A stretch of DNA of 30,740 nt from a virus. The position numbers were made by a program, and so were the translations under genes. Shown here one piece after another: positions 1 through 6,942 of the stretch. How positions within the stretch are numbered: position 1 is the stretch's first letter; each line of letters starts with the position of its first letter. A model generated the notes under the pieces. The model did no database searches. It had not been told where the DNA came from and saw nothing but the letters and a program-made list of their open reading frames with translations. The stretch is taken from positions 1 to 30,740 of IMG/VR virus record IMGVR_UViG_3300045999_003493; one strand, given 5' to 3'.

Positions 1-2
1 TT

Positions 3-155
3 TTAGCGTTAAGACTGTATGAAGATAATTTTTTACAATTCGAAGGAGCCAAAAAAGAAATGGTTATTGATTATGTAGGAAAGGTCAAGCGATTGCTTGA
101 GTCATACGGAGTAAGATGCGAGCTGGAGGGCAAGCCTAGTGAAAGAATACTATGA
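3..155 (+). CDS. 3' end of an unknown protein (partial)
   Basis: This open frame enters from the left edge and ends at TGA 153-155, giving about 50 visible residues. The segment is charged and probably helical, with Lys/Glu-rich stretches around a VKRLLESYG motif. No domain is recognised. It overlaps the next gene's GTG start by 17 nt and contains that gene's ribosome binding site (GGAGGG, 125-130), so the two are probably translationally coupled. The true start lies outside the window. Confidence 0.6.
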   Translation, partial: LALRLYEDNFLQFEGAKKEMVIDYVGKVKRLLESYGVRCELEGKPSERIL

Positions 156-336
156 TGTGGTTCATGTTGTATACATCCATTCAGAGCAATGTCACGGTAC
201 TGTTGAAAAACTTGGTGCGTTTGCATCAACGGTTAACTACAATAAGGATGGCATGGAGTACAGCGAATTAATGGAAAATGAAGAGTTTAGCATCATTGAT
301 GAGATAATCTTTAAACATATTGAGGAATCAGAATAA
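139..336 (+). CDS. Small acidic hypothetical protein
   Basis: A 65-residue protein starting at GTG 139, preceded at 9 nt by GGAGGG inside the previous gene. It ends in TAATG, sharing one base with the next start. There are isolated His and Cys residues near the N-terminus but no recognisable metal motif, and the C-terminal half is acidic. I do not recognise a family. The coupling on both sides supports it being a real gene. Confidence 0.65.
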   Translation: MKEYYDVVHVVYIHSEQCHGTVEKLGAFASTVNYNKDGMEYSELMENEEFSIIDEIIFKHIEESE

Positions 337-572
337 TGGAAAAAATATTATGCTATAGCTGTAATAAGTCTAAAAACAAGCTAGAGGTAAAGAAGTCAGT
401 TCTTTTGCCAATTAATTTACTTATTTGTGAAACATGTTTTTCTTCTAAATTTGAGCCACGTTGGGTAATTATATTGGCTGGAAGATCTTCTGGTCCAGAT
501 CACGTAAAAGAATACATTGTAAAAAGACGTTATGTTGGTAACGAAATTACCGCTTCGGAGCTTTTAATTTAG
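336..572 (+). CDS. Small CxxC/CxxC zinc-ribbon-like protein
   Basis: A 78-residue protein with two Cys-x-x-Cys pairs (Cys6/Cys9 and Cys31/Cys34), the pattern of a small treble-clef or zinc-ribbon fold. The C-terminal half is basic (KRRYVG). It begins at the TAATG junction with the preceding gene. Such one-finger proteins are very common among small actinophage genes and usually have no assigned function. Metal binding is inferred from the cysteine spacing only. Confidence 0.7.
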   Translation: MEKILCYSCNKSKNKLEVKKSVLLPINLLICETCFSSKFEPRWVIILAGRSSGPDHVKEYIVKRRYVGNEITASELLI

Positions 573-604
573 TCAACCGTTTTAAATTATAATTTTAAGT
601 CGAG

Positions 605-610
605 TATAAT
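605..610 (+). promoter_or_regulatory. -10 element for the 620 gene
   Basis: TATAAT lies 9 nt before ATG 620, in the only non-coding gap nearby. No good -35 is seen. The short distance implies a leader of two or three bases, so the mRNA would be practically leaderless. Confidence 0.45.
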
Positions 611-619
611 TAGTTTATT

Positions 620-901
620 ATGAGTATTCTTGAATGGATTGTGCTTTCTGCTGCCGCCGCTTCTGGCCTAGGATACTTTGGCAATAAATTTTTTAAGCTT
701 TTTAAGACCTGGTTTCAATTTATTCAGGACTGGAATGGCACTGAAGATCGTCCAGGAGTTGTAGAAAGATTAGAACTCGGACACCTTAGATTTGAACATT
801 TAGACGAAGAAATAAGAATTATTAAAGCTGAACTATTTAATAATCATGGCACCTCATTGAGGGATGCAATTGATAGAATTGAAAAAAATACCTCTAAATA
901 A
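620..901 (+). CDS. Membrane-anchored helical protein, possible lysis accessory
   Basis: A 93-residue protein with one N-terminal membrane segment (about residues 4-24), an aromatic amphipathic stretch and an acidic, helical C-terminal part ending in a GTSLRDAIDRIE motif. I have seen this topology and closing motif in small phage membrane proteins near lysis genes and in the DUF2746 group, so a holin-like or spanin-like role is possible but unproven. No Shine-Dalgarno sequence is visible. The start is placed by the TATAAT just upstream. Confidence 0.65.
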   Translation: MSILEWIVLSAAAASGLGYFGNKFFKLFKTWFQFIQDWNGTEDRPGVVERLELGHLRFEHLDEEIRIIKAELFNNHGTSLRDAIDRIEKNTSK

Positions 902-906
902 CCTAC

Positions 907-935
907 TTGCACATCGAATTTTAAAATAGTATACT
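907..935 (+). promoter_or_regulatory. Promoter TTGCAC-17-TATACT, leaderless start at 943
   Basis: A -35 TTGCAC (907-912) and a -10 TATACT (930-935) are separated by 17 nt. ATG 943 follows the -10 by 7 nt, so the predicted transcription start coincides with the start codon. There is no Shine-Dalgarno sequence. Confidence 0.6.
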
Positions 936-942
936 AGGTTAT

Positions 943-1509
943 ATGACCTGCATAGTAGCTCTAATCCATGAAAATAAAGTCCTCTTGGGGGGCGATGCTG
1001 CTGCATCAGATGATAAGTCTGGATTAATTTTTCAGCGCACAGACCCAAAAGTTTTTAAAGTAGGTCAGTTCGGAATAGGATTTGTTGATAGTTTTAGAAT
1101 GGGACAAATTTTGCAATATGACTGGACACCACCAGTTTACAAACCAACTGCTGGATTCAGAAACTTAGATAAATTTATAAGAACAAAATTTGTAGAGTCA
1201 ATTAAAGATTCATTTAAAGAACACGGTTACGGAAACTTTGGATCTGGAACTGAAGACGGCGATGAAGGCGGAATATTTTTAATAGCAGTTCAAGGCGCTG
1301 GAAGAATTTTTACAATGGATTCAGACTTTCATATAGGCGAAGCAGATGTTCAATACATGGCTGAAGGTGCTGGGCAGGAACTAGCACTTGGTTCATTGTT
1401 TTCAACTGGATTAATAAAGACTCCACGCAAGCGTGTTAGAATGGCTTTAGAAGCTGCAGCAAAGTTTAATATGAGCGTAAGGCCTCCCTTTACAATTATA
1501 GAAGTCTAG
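943..1509 (+). CDS. Proteasome-like Ntn hydrolase
   Basis: A 188-residue protein beginning MTCIVAL, which after Met removal exposes an N-terminal Thr as expected for an N-terminal nucleophile hydrolase. It is followed by a GGDAAASD segment matching the proteasome-beta/HslV strand that carries the conserved Asp, and later by glycine-rich strands. I know this MTCIV...GGDSA family from actinophages, where it is annotated as a proteasome beta or HslV-like peptidase. No ATPase partner is in the window. Its substrate is unknown; a role in processing phage or host proteins is an inference. The leaderless promoter placement supports this start. Confidence 0.75.
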   Translation: MTCIVALIHENKVLLGGDAAASDDKSGLIFQRTDPKVFKVGQFGIGFVDSFRMGQILQYDWTPPVYKPTAGFRNLDKFIRTKFVESIKDSFKEHGYGNFGSGTEDGDEGGIFLIAVQGAGRIFTMDSDFHIGEADVQYMAEGAGQELALGSLFSTGLIKTPRKRVRMALEAAAKFNMSVRPPFTIIEV

Positions 1510-1517
1510 AGTATAAT
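1489..1517 (+). promoter_or_regulatory. Promoter TTTACA-17-TATAAT, leaderless start at 1524
   Basis: The -35 TTTACA (1489-1494) lies inside the end of the Ntn hydrolase gene and the -10 TATAAT is at 1512-1517, with a 17-nt spacer. ATG 1524 is 6 nt after the -10, so the mRNA should begin at or within a base of the start codon. Confidence 0.6.
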
Positions 1518-1523
1518 AGATTT

Positions 1524-1850
1524 ATGAAATGGGTTAATCGTTTAGCAGCTACCCTAATTGGATTAATTGGTATTGGGGTTGTAAGAGAGTTTTTTAACAG
1601 ATACGACGTTTTGGTATTTGATAAAAATGATATAGAAGAGGCTAGGCAAGAGCAGGAAAACCCTGTCTCTAATCCAGTAGACTTGCGTGGAACTCCTACT
1701 CACGCTTGTGTTTGTGGATCAATTCATTTTTATGTAAGGGCTATCTTTGACGATTATGAGATTGCAACTTATTTTTTAGATATGCAGTGCGTTGAGTGTG
1801 GAGCTTTATTGACAGCCCCTACTCCATTAGACAGAGAGATAACAGAGTGA
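1524..1850 (+). CDS. Membrane-anchored zinc-motif protein
   Basis: A 108-residue protein with an N-terminal hydrophobic helix (about residues 6-20) followed by a soluble acidic linker and a small metal-binding module, Cys62-x-Cys64 and Cys89-x-x-Cys92. The architecture suggests a membrane-tethered zinc ribbon. No family is recognised. It overlaps the next gene by four bases (GTGA). Its promoter predicts leaderless translation. Confidence 0.65.
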   Translation: MKWVNRLAATLIGLIGIGVVREFFNRYDVLVFDKNDIEEARQEQENPVSNPVDLRGTPTHACVCGSIHFYVRAIFDDYEIATYFLDMQCVECGALLTAPTPLDREITE

Positions 1851-2017
1851 GAAAATCAGACAGAATTAGACTGCTTGAAATGGAAATGCTAAGAATGCAA
1901 TTTCAGATAGAATATTTAAACACAGCAGTTAGACTTTTATTAGATGAAAATAAAGTCACGGGTCCAGAAATGGACGCTGGTAAGTGGTATAACGCTAAAT
2001 TAAATAAAGATAAGTAG
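1847..2017 (+). CDS. Small coiled-coil protein
   Basis: A 56-residue protein. I place the start at GTG 1847, in a GTGA overlap with the previous stop, rather than at codons further upstream that would overlap the zinc-motif gene heavily. The sequence is mostly one amphipathic helix rich in Leu, Met and Arg (RIRLLEMEMLRMQ). No family is recognised. Confidence 0.6.
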   Translation: MRKSDRIRLLEMEMLRMQFQIEYLNTAVRLLLDENKVTGPEMDAGKWYNAKLNKDK

Positions 2018-2021
2018 GCTA

Positions 2022-2050
2022 TTGACAATCCTTCTTGTATTTAGTATTAT
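2022..2050 (+). promoter_or_regulatory. Promoter TTGACA-17-TATTAT, leaderless start at 2058
   Basis: A consensus -35 TTGACA (2022-2027) is followed after 17 nt by the -10 TATTAT (2045-2050). ATG 2058 follows 7 nt later. This is the best sigma70-type promoter of the left arm and it drives the secreted protease gene. Confidence 0.7.
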
Positions 2051-2057
2051 ATAGTCT

Positions 2058-2993
2058 ATGAATAAAAAAATACTAGTGGGCCTAATTGCCCTTACACTAT
2101 CTATACCATCAATATCGCATGCAAACGTAAAGAACAGGACCGTATCGGCTCCGACCCTTGCAATTCTTGATACTGCGTTAGACACTTCTATCCCAGCTAT
2201 TAAAGAAAAACTTGTATATGAGGTTTGTATACTAGAGTGGACAACCTGTCCTAATGGAAAATCTTTTATGGAAGGTCCAGGATCAGCTTTCTTGCCTTTA
2301 GCATCTATTACAAAAAACGGATTTGATCATGGAACTCAAATGGCTTCTGCAGCAATTTCTGCAAATCCAAACATGAACATAGTTTTTGTTAGAATTATCG
2401 GGCAGAATGTTAATGGTGACAGACAAATTACAACAGAAAAAACAGTTTATTCTGCTTTAGACTGGGTGTATGCCAATAAAGATAAATTTAATATTAAGGC
2501 AGTGTCTATGTCTATGGGAGACTCTACTAGAGCATCAGGACAAAACTACTGTCCGTCTACCCCAACTACACAGCAATCAATTAAGAACCTATTGTCTGTT
2601 GATATTCCAACCTTTTTCCCTACAGGAAATGGTCGTGACTATTCAAGAATTGACTGGCCATCTTGCATACCAGAATCCTTTGCTATTGGATCTGGTTCTA
2701 GAAACGGAATTGATCTAATTAGTAACTCTGACCAATCTCTAACAGATTTCTATTCTGTCGGTAACGCAAGAGTTACAGTGCCAGGAAATATTGTTAGAAA
2801 TGCTGCTGGAACCTCTGTCTCTGCTCAAATTGCAGCAGCACAATGGCTTACATTAAAGCAAACTTATCCACAGTATACGGTTAAGCAAATTTCTGACTTA
2901 ATCCATAAGACTTCTGTTAAAATTAACAGGGGCAAGAAGTTCCCAAACTCGTTTGGCAACCTGTTTGACCTAAGTAAGGCAATCAATGGATAA
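2058..2993 (+). CDS. Secreted subtilisin-like serine protease (S8)
   Basis: A 311-residue protein with a cleavable-looking signal peptide (KK, hydrophobic core, cleavage near SHA-N at residues 20-23). It then has the subtilase blocks in order: Asp38 in LAILDTALD, His91 in DHGTQMAS, the oxyanion Asn191 in PTGNGRD and Ser253 in AGTSVSAQ. The complete catalytic set suggests an active peptidase exported across the host membrane. There is no long prodomain, so it is a compact form. Four Cys at 57, 64, 165 and 203 may form disulphides. Export by a phage-encoded subtilase is unusual; possible roles are host surface protein cleavage at lysis or superinfection exclusion. Activity and role are inferred. 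Confidence 0.85.
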   Translation: MNKKILVGLIALTLSIPSISHANVKNRTVSAPTLAILDTALDTSIPAIKEKLVYEVCILEWTTCPNGKSFMEGPGSAFLPLASITKNGFDHGTQMASAAISANPNMNIVFVRIIGQNVNGDRQITTEKTVYSALDWVYANKDKFNIKAVSMSMGDSTRASGQNYCPSTPTTQQSIKNLLSVDIPTFFPTGNGRDYSRIDWPSCIPESFAIGSGSRNGIDLISNSDQSLTDFYSVGNARVTVPGNIVRNAAGTSVSAQIAAAQWLTLKQTYPQYTVKQISDLIHKTSVKINRGKKFPNSFGNLFDLSKAING

Positions 2994-3198
2994 GCAAATG
3001 ACAGTGCTTGAGTCTATCGTACAAGATGTAGCAAAGGCCCTTTTTCAAAAATGGGCTAATGCTCTTCCTGAGGACCAACAATCAGAAGAAACTATCTCTA
3101 ATTTAAATAAGAATGCTACAGAGTCTACATATTTTGTAGTTAAAATGTTTATGGATAAGTTTAATGAAGCAGCAGATGACCTTAAGGACAAAAATTGA
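2986..3198 (+). CDS. Small helical hypothetical protein
   Basis: A 70-residue, predominantly helical acidic protein. ATG 2986 overlaps the protease stop by 8 nt; ATG 2998 is an alternative in-frame start just after that stop. It ends inside the TTG start of the thioredoxin gene. I do not recognise the family. Its position in a tightly overlapped run suggests co-translation with thioredoxin. Confidence 0.6.
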   Translation: MDKQMTVLESIVQDVAKALFQKWANALPEDQQSEETISNLNKNATESTYFVVKMFMDKFNEAADDLKDKN

Positions 3199-3497
3199 TA
3201 GTAACAGACCAAAGTTTTGCTCAAGTTATTGAGTCTAACAGCTTAGTCCTTATAGATTTCTGGGCTGATTGGTGTGGTCCATGTAAAAGAGTTTCTCCAA
3301 TATTAGATGAAATCTCTGAAGAGACTGGCTTGCTAATTGGTAAGTTAAATATTGATGAACATCCAGAAAAAACTCAGGAATACTCTGTACACTCGATACC
3401 AACTATGGTATTATTTAAGGATGGAAACCCAGTCCACACAGTGCTTGGCGCAAAACCTAAGCACGTTCTTTTAAAGGAGCTATCGGAATGGATCTAA
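3195..3497 (+). CDS. trxA: Thioredoxin
   Basis: A 100-residue complete thioredoxin with the redox motif WCGPCK (Cys27, Cys30) and the cis-proline in HSIPTMVLF (Pro69). Length and order of motifs match classic thioredoxin. The start is TTG 3195, overlapping the previous stop by 4 nt, and the end overlaps the next gene by 10 nt. It probably reduces disulphides in the cytoplasm. A class II ribonucleotide reductase, which needs such a reductant, is encoded at the right end of the window, so supply of electrons to it is a plausible job. Confidence 0.9.
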   Translation: MIVTDQSFAQVIESNSLVLIDFWADWCGPCKRVSPILDEISEETGLLIGKLNIDEHPEKTQEYSVHSIPTMVLFKDGNPVHTVLGAKPKHVLLKELSEWI

Positions 3498-3721
3498 CAT
3501 TTAATGAATGGATTACATACGGCATAGAAAAAGGTTGGTGCGGACCACCTGTATGTTCTACACATGACGGACTACCAATGTCTGAACAAGAAGACAGGGA
3601 TTTTGATGAAGGTCAGGATCCATGCATTCATATTGTTCGAATGTACGAAGACATTGAAATGAAAAAAAGTATCGAAGAGAGCCACTCTCCGTCACAATGG
3701 CGGAACTCGTACACAAAATAG
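3488..3721 (+). CDS. Conserved small phage protein (GWCGPPVC motif)
   Basis: A 77-residue protein with a WITYGIEKGWCGPPVCSTHDG segment near the N-terminus and a second Cys/His cluster (DPCIHIVRMY). I recall closely similar small proteins in actinophages but know no function. It overlaps thioredoxin by 10 nt. The Cys/His content suggests metal binding or redox behaviour, which is only a guess. Confidence 0.65.
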   Translation: MDLTFNEWITYGIEKGWCGPPVCSTHDGLPMSEQEDRDFDEGQDPCIHIVRMYEDIEMKKSIEESHSPSQWRNSYTK

Positions 3722-3768
3722 AATTCCACGCTCATCTAGAGGTGGATAAATTAAGGAGAAAAAAATAA

Positions 3769-4797
3769 ATGAAGTCATTTAAGAAAGTATCGCTAATCAT
3801 CGCTGCAGCCCTGACTAGCACAATGCTTGTATCGCCAGCAGCTCAGGCTAATGCTGGAACTGTTACCCTAACGGTAGCGGGATCTGCAGCAACAGGTGGA
3901 ACAGTAGCAACAACTCCTGTTTCATTGCCAGTCCCAGCAGATAACAGTATCGATGCAGCAGATGCATTGAAGATTGCCGTAACAGGCGTTGATACTGGAA
4001 CATCAGTAACAGCAGTTGCAACTAATGCAACAATTGTTCCTGCTCTAGCAACATCAACAGCACCAGTAACTGCTTCAAATGGAACATCAACACTTTCAAT
4101 TGCAACTGGAACTGGAACAGCAGCAGACTTTTTTGTATACACTAAGTCTACAGCAGTAGGAACAGTAGCAATTACTCGTGCTGGAACTACAACAGTTTAC
4201 TATGTGCAGGGTTCAAACTCAGCAGCAACAGCAAACTCTATTACACTATCTGCTCCAGCATCAGGTGCAGCAGGTACATCACAGGTCCTTAAGGTATCTG
4301 CATTTGACGTATTTGGTAACCCAAAGAGCGGTGTAACAATTAATACTCTAGTATCTTCAAATGGTATTGCAACAGCAACAGCACTTGTAACAGATACAGC
4401 AACAGCAACAATTGGAACAAAGGAACAAACAATTACACTTCCTGCTTCTGGTTCAGTTACTGTTACAGCATACGCAACAGTAGCATCAGCCGTAACAGGC
4501 TTAGCAGCACCAGTAGGTTCTGTTGTTGCAACAGTTGCAGTTCGTGATCTTGCAGGAGAGCTTGCATCAGTTACATCACGACTAGCAATCGCTAACGCAG
4601 AACTTGCAGCAGAAAAGGCTGGACGTGCAGCAGACAAGCTAGCATCAGATAAAGCTATCGCAGATGCAGCAGCTAAGCTTGCAACCGATAAGGCAGCAGC
4701 AGATCTTGCTAAGGCCACCTACATTGCAGAGTATAATGCTCTAGCAAAGAAGTGGAATGCAAAGAATCCACGTGCTAAGGTCAAGCTAAAGAAGTAA
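3769..4797 (+). CDS. Secreted Ala/Thr-rich protein with Ig-like domain and helical tail
   Basis: A 342-residue protein with a clear signal peptide (basic start, long hydrophobic core, cleavage near AQA-N at residue 27). It then has beta-rich Ala/Thr/Ser repeats, a bacterial Ig-like stretch (KVSAFDVFGNPKSGVTI) and a C-terminal alanine-rich coiled coil built on AELAAEKAG and ASDKAIADAA units, ending in a basic tail. The strong AAGGAGA-type ribosome binding site (3753-3758) and uniform GCA/ACA codons suggest high expression. The ending NALAKKWNAKNPRAKVKLKK resembles surface proteins I associate with freshwater actinobacteria, so host origin is plausible. Surface display or adhesion is inferred. 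Confidence 0.75.
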   Translation: MKSFKKVSLIIAAALTSTMLVSPAAQANAGTVTLTVAGSAATGGTVATTPVSLPVPADNSIDAADALKIAVTGVDTGTSVTAVATNATIVPALATSTAPVTASNGTSTLSIATGTGTAADFFVYTKSTAVGTVAITRAGTTTVYYVQGSNSAATANSITLSAPASGAAGTSQVLKVSAFDVFGNPKSGVTINTLVSSNGIATATALVTDTATATIGTKEQTITLPASGSVTVTAYATVASAVTGLAAPVGSVVATVAVRDLAGELASVTSRLAIANAELAAEKAGRAADKLASDKAIADAAAKLATDKAAADLAKATYIAEYNALAKKWNAKNPRAKVKLKK

Positions 4798-4813
4798 TTC
4801 TTTATATTGTTCG

Positions 4814-4837
4814 TGGGGCAGGGGAAACCTTGCCCCA
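4814..4837 (+). terminator. Hairpin with GAAA loop
   Basis: A 10-bp stem (TGGGGCAGGG pairing with CCTTGCCCCA, one G-T pair) closes a GAAA tetraloop just after the secreted protein gene. There is no T-run, so termination may be factor-assisted or the hairpin may protect the 3' end. Its 3' arm supplies the TTGCCC -35 of the next promoter. Confidence 0.55.
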
Positions 4838-4858
4838 TTGACATATAAATGCTAGAAT
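4830..4858 (+). promoter_or_regulatory. Promoter TTGCCC-17-TAGAAT, leaderless start at 4865
   Basis: The -35 TTGCCC (4830-4835) sits in the preceding hairpin and the -10 TAGAAT is at 4853-4858 after a 17-nt spacer. ATG 4865 follows 6 nt later. A second possible -35, TTGACA at 4838-4843, is badly spaced. Confidence 0.5.
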
Positions 4859-4864
4859 ATACTT

Positions 4865-4990
4865 ATGGAATACATAGAAGATGCTATAAGAGAAAAAATA
4901 GCAGACGAAATTAGGTATTTAGAATTACCATATGAATGGAAGCCTAACGAAGTTATTAGATACATCGTTAGAAAAATAGAAAGGCAGTAA
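4865..4990 (+). CDS. Small helical protein
   Basis: A 41-residue charged protein, probably two helices, that starts without a Shine-Dalgarno sequence 6 nt after a -10 element. Its stop abuts the ATG of the next gene directly. No family is recognised. The leaderless promoter and the exact junction argue that it is expressed. Confidence 0.6.
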   Translation: MEYIEDAIREKIADEIRYLELPYEWKPNEVIRYIVRKIERQ

Positions 4991-5179
4991 ATGTTTAATA
5001 AACTAAGACTATGGATCCTTGAGCAACAGGTAAAGACTATTGTTGCATCAGATTCAGCAAATGAAAAGCAAGTGTCAGCACCTAAGAAGAAGGTTGCAAA
5101 GAAGCAGGCACCTAAGAAAAAGGCTCCAGCAAAGAAGCCTGTAAAAAAGACAGTTAAAAAGACAACTAAAAAGAAGTAA
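4991..5179 (+). CDS. Lysine-rich histone H1-like DNA-binding protein
   Basis: A 62-residue protein. Residues 1-25 form an amphipathic helix, and the remaining part is almost only Lys, Ala, Pro, Val and Thr in AKK, PKKK and VKK repeats, like the tail of histone H1 or actinobacterial HupB. Such tails bind DNA without sequence preference. A nucleoid-remodelling or DNA-condensing role in infection is inferred. It overlaps the next start by one base (TAATG). Confidence 0.65.
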   Translation: MFNKLRLWILEQQVKTIVASDSANEKQVSAPKKKVAKKQAPKKKAPAKKPVKKTVKKTTKKK

Positions 5180-5301
5180 TGAACTTAGAAGATATATGTG
5201 AGATGGCGGGTTGCTCTAATAAGGCAACTCGTATCACAAGTACAGAAACAAAGTATGTAGTTGTTTGTGAAAAATGCTGGCACGATAGATACAGGAAATG
5301 A
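5179..5301 (+). CDS. Tiny zinc-motif protein
   Basis: A 40-residue protein with Cys7, Cys12 and a CEKCWHDR motif near residues 30-37, a typical four-ligand (Cys/Cys, Cys/Cys) arrangement. The TAATG start and ATGA end overlap both neighbours, which supports expression. Function is unknown. Confidence 0.65.
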   Translation: MNLEDICEMAGCSNKATRITSTETKYVVVCEKCWHDRYRK

Positions 5302-5936
5302 TCAAAAAAGAAGTTAAGGAAATCTCAAAAGGTGTATATTATATAAAACAATATATATCTAAAGAAACTGCGGAAACTTTATCAAAATATTTAAGCTCTG
5401 ATCCAATAAATACGTTAAATAAAACAAATGCTTTTGAGGTTTATGGTGGACTTTCTGGTTCAAAATTAAGCAACCCAGGAATTGTTTTTGGATATGGCCA
5501 GAGCGGAAACTACAACATAGCCATAGACATATCAACATTCATTCTTTTTTCAATTAATGAATTAGTTAGTGATTATTTTAAAGGCAAACATCAAGTTAAG
5601 AATTGGTTCTTCAGTTGTATGAAAACTGGTTCCTCAAATCCAACTCACACAGACAACTATATGATTAATGATAATAATGAACCCGTCATTAACCCAGAGT
5701 TTGCTTTTGATAAATCTGCAATTTTATATTTAAACGATAATTATGTTGGGGGAGAATTATTTTTTCCTAATCAAAACCTATTAGTTAAACCAGAAATAGG
5801 AGACCTAATATTTTTTGAAGGAGATTTAAATAAACCACATGAAGTAAAAAAGGTTACTGATGGAGAAAGACATGCTTTTATTACTTTTTATGAACCAGAA
5901 GGGTATTTAGCGGACAATGCAAATATTAGCAAATAA
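5298..5936 (+). CDS. 2OG-Fe(II) dioxygenase, prolyl-4-hydroxylase-like
   Basis: A 212-residue double-stranded beta-helix protein with the full 2-oxoglutarate/iron motif: His117-x-Asp119 (THTDNY), a GGELFFPN strand, distal His181 (PHEVKK) and Arg191 for 2-oxoglutarate. The layout matches phage P4H-like hydroxylases. The substrate cannot be deduced and could be a protein side chain, a nucleotide or a sugar. It starts in an ATGA overlap and is followed by a second enzyme of the same family, so a tandem duplication or paired activity is likely. Confidence 0.85.
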   Translation: MIKKEVKEISKGVYYIKQYISKETAETLSKYLSSDPINTLNKTNAFEVYGGLSGSKLSNPGIVFGYGQSGNYNIAIDISTFILFSINELVSDYFKGKHQVKNWFFSCMKTGSSNPTHTDNYMINDNNEPVINPEFAFDKSAILYLNDNYVGGELFFPNQNLLVKPEIGDLIFFEGDLNKPHEVKKVTDGERHAFITFYEPEGYLADNANISK

Positions 5937-6531
5937 GATATTTGTTATGGAAAACTTTCTATCACCCGAAACGTGTGATTTTTTATCAGATAGTTTTTCT
6001 AAAAACCTAGTGGATAGTCCTAGCTGGGAGAATGGGTCTGGAGATTATTCTGCTGGATCCAGTAAAGATTTTTGGGGAAAGGGTATGTCTGCTGGTCCAG
6101 CATATACTTATTCTCATAGAAAAGAAGAGATATCTGCAACCAATAAGATGCTTCCATATGACGGATATAATGACCTGGCTAAAGATTTATTAACAGGGGC
6201 TGCTCTTTTACAGGAAAAAGCAGTGGCAAATATATTTAAAAAAGATATTTATCTCAAGCATATGATGTATTGCTATATGCGTTCTGGAGCTGAAAACAAG
6301 CTTCATCACGACAACTGGCTAGATGATCAAGTAAACGATCACTCTGGCCTGCTATACCTAAACGATGACTACGAGGGCGGTCTTTTACAGTTCCCAAACG
6401 AGAACATATCTTTGAAGCCAAAGAAGGGCACATTTATATGCTTTATTGGAGACGACACCTTGCCACATGAGGTTACAAAAATTACTTCTGGGCACAGGGT
6501 AAACCTCATATCCTTCTATTCTATTAGGTAG
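5917..6531 (+). CDS. 2OG-Fe(II) dioxygenase, prolyl-4-hydroxylase-like (second copy)
   Basis: A 204-residue paralogue of the upstream gene with His130-x-Asp132 (LHHDNW), a YEGGLLQFPNENISLKPKKG core, distal His184 (PHEVTK) and Arg194. All iron and 2-oxoglutarate ligands are present. It overlaps the first copy by 20 nt if ATG 5917 is used; ATG 5947 is an alternative just after the previous stop. The two copies are quite divergent outside the core, so they may act on different substrates. Confidence 0.85.
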   Translation: MQILANKIFVMENFLSPETCDFLSDSFSKNLVDSPSWENGSGDYSAGSSKDFWGKGMSAGPAYTYSHRKEEISATNKMLPYDGYNDLAKDLLTGAALLQEKAVANIFKKDIYLKHMMYCYMRSGAENKLHHDNWLDDQVNDHSGLLYLNDDYEGGLLQFPNENISLKPKKGTFICFIGDDTLPHEVTKITSGHRVNLISFYSIR

Positions 6532-6555
6532 ATTGTGCTTCTTCTAAGAAAAAAT

Positions 6556-6563
6556 GCTATAAT
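6556..6563 (+). promoter_or_regulatory. -10 element in a GCTATAAT context
   Basis: TATAAT (6558-6563) in an ATGCTATAAT context gives an extended -10 (TG one base before it). The start of transcription would be near 6570, leaving a leader of about 50 nt before ATG 6621. Confidence 0.5.
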
Positions 6564-6572
6564 ATCTTTAAT

Positions 6573-6595
6573 AGATGGTATTCTAGACCCATCTA
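6573..6595 (+). promoter_or_regulatory. 5' leader hairpin
   Basis: AGATGG and CCATCT pair across a 10-nt loop close to the predicted 5' end. A hairpin there could protect the transcript. It is followed by a good ribosome binding site, AGGAG, at about 6609-6613. Confidence 0.4.
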
Positions 6596-6620
6596 AATAC
6601 AAACCTATAGGAGAAATAAA

Positions 6621-6785
6621 ATGACAGACGGTATCAACTTGGATGGCTTTACAGCAAATCGCAAGCCAGCAGGAACAAATGACATCAACGCAACTGGAGA
6701 TTATTCACCAGCAACTGGATCATTCCCAGCAGCTAAGGATGTTTCATCTCAGGATGGCGCAGGGCTCGGAAACAACGGTAAGTAA
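6621..6785 (+). CDS. Small polar protein, probably well expressed
   Basis: A 54-residue Gly/Asp/Ala/Thr-rich low-complexity protein (NATGDYSPATGSFPAAKD). It uses the same GCA/ACA-biased codons as the secreted protein at 3769, has an AGGAG ribosome binding site 7 nt upstream, and is preceded by an extended -10 promoter and a leader hairpin. I do not recognise it. The signals suggest a strongly made small phage protein, possibly structural. Confidence 0.6.
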   Translation: MTDGINLDGFTANRKPAGTNDINATGDYSPATGSFPAAKDVSSQDGAGLGNNGK

Positions 6786-6786
6786 C

Positions 6787-6942
6787 ATGTGCGTAGAGTG
6801 CGGATGTGAATCACTCGGAAGCGAGACTGGTATTGCAAATATCCCAGGAGGCATATTAGATGTTTCTAGGGATGGAGAAGCAGGACTAACACTAAACATG
6901 ACTGCAACTCCAGAACAAAGAGAAAACTTTATTAATGAGTAA
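6787..6942 (+). CDS. Small Cys-rich protein (MCVECGCE)
   Basis: A 51-residue protein with Cys2, Cys5 and Cys7 at the N-terminus and a glycine-rich middle. It starts 1 nt after the previous stop and overlaps the next gene by 8 nt. I recall similar MCxxCGC proteins among actinophage small genes with no known role. The three closely spaced cysteines could bind a metal. Confidence 0.65.
   Translation: MCVECGCESLGSETGIANIPGGILDVSRDGEAGLTLNMTATPEQRENFINE

Noticed and set aside
3843-4718. Two long minus-strand open frames opposite the secreted Ala/Thr-rich gene
   Set aside because: They arise from the GCA/ACA-biased codons of the plus-strand gene, have no ribosome binding site and read as low-complexity Ala/Val/Thr.
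6643-6786. Plus-strand N-terminal extension in front of the MCVECGCE protein
   Set aside because: It overlaps the better-supported 54-residue gene at 6621 in another frame and has no start signals.
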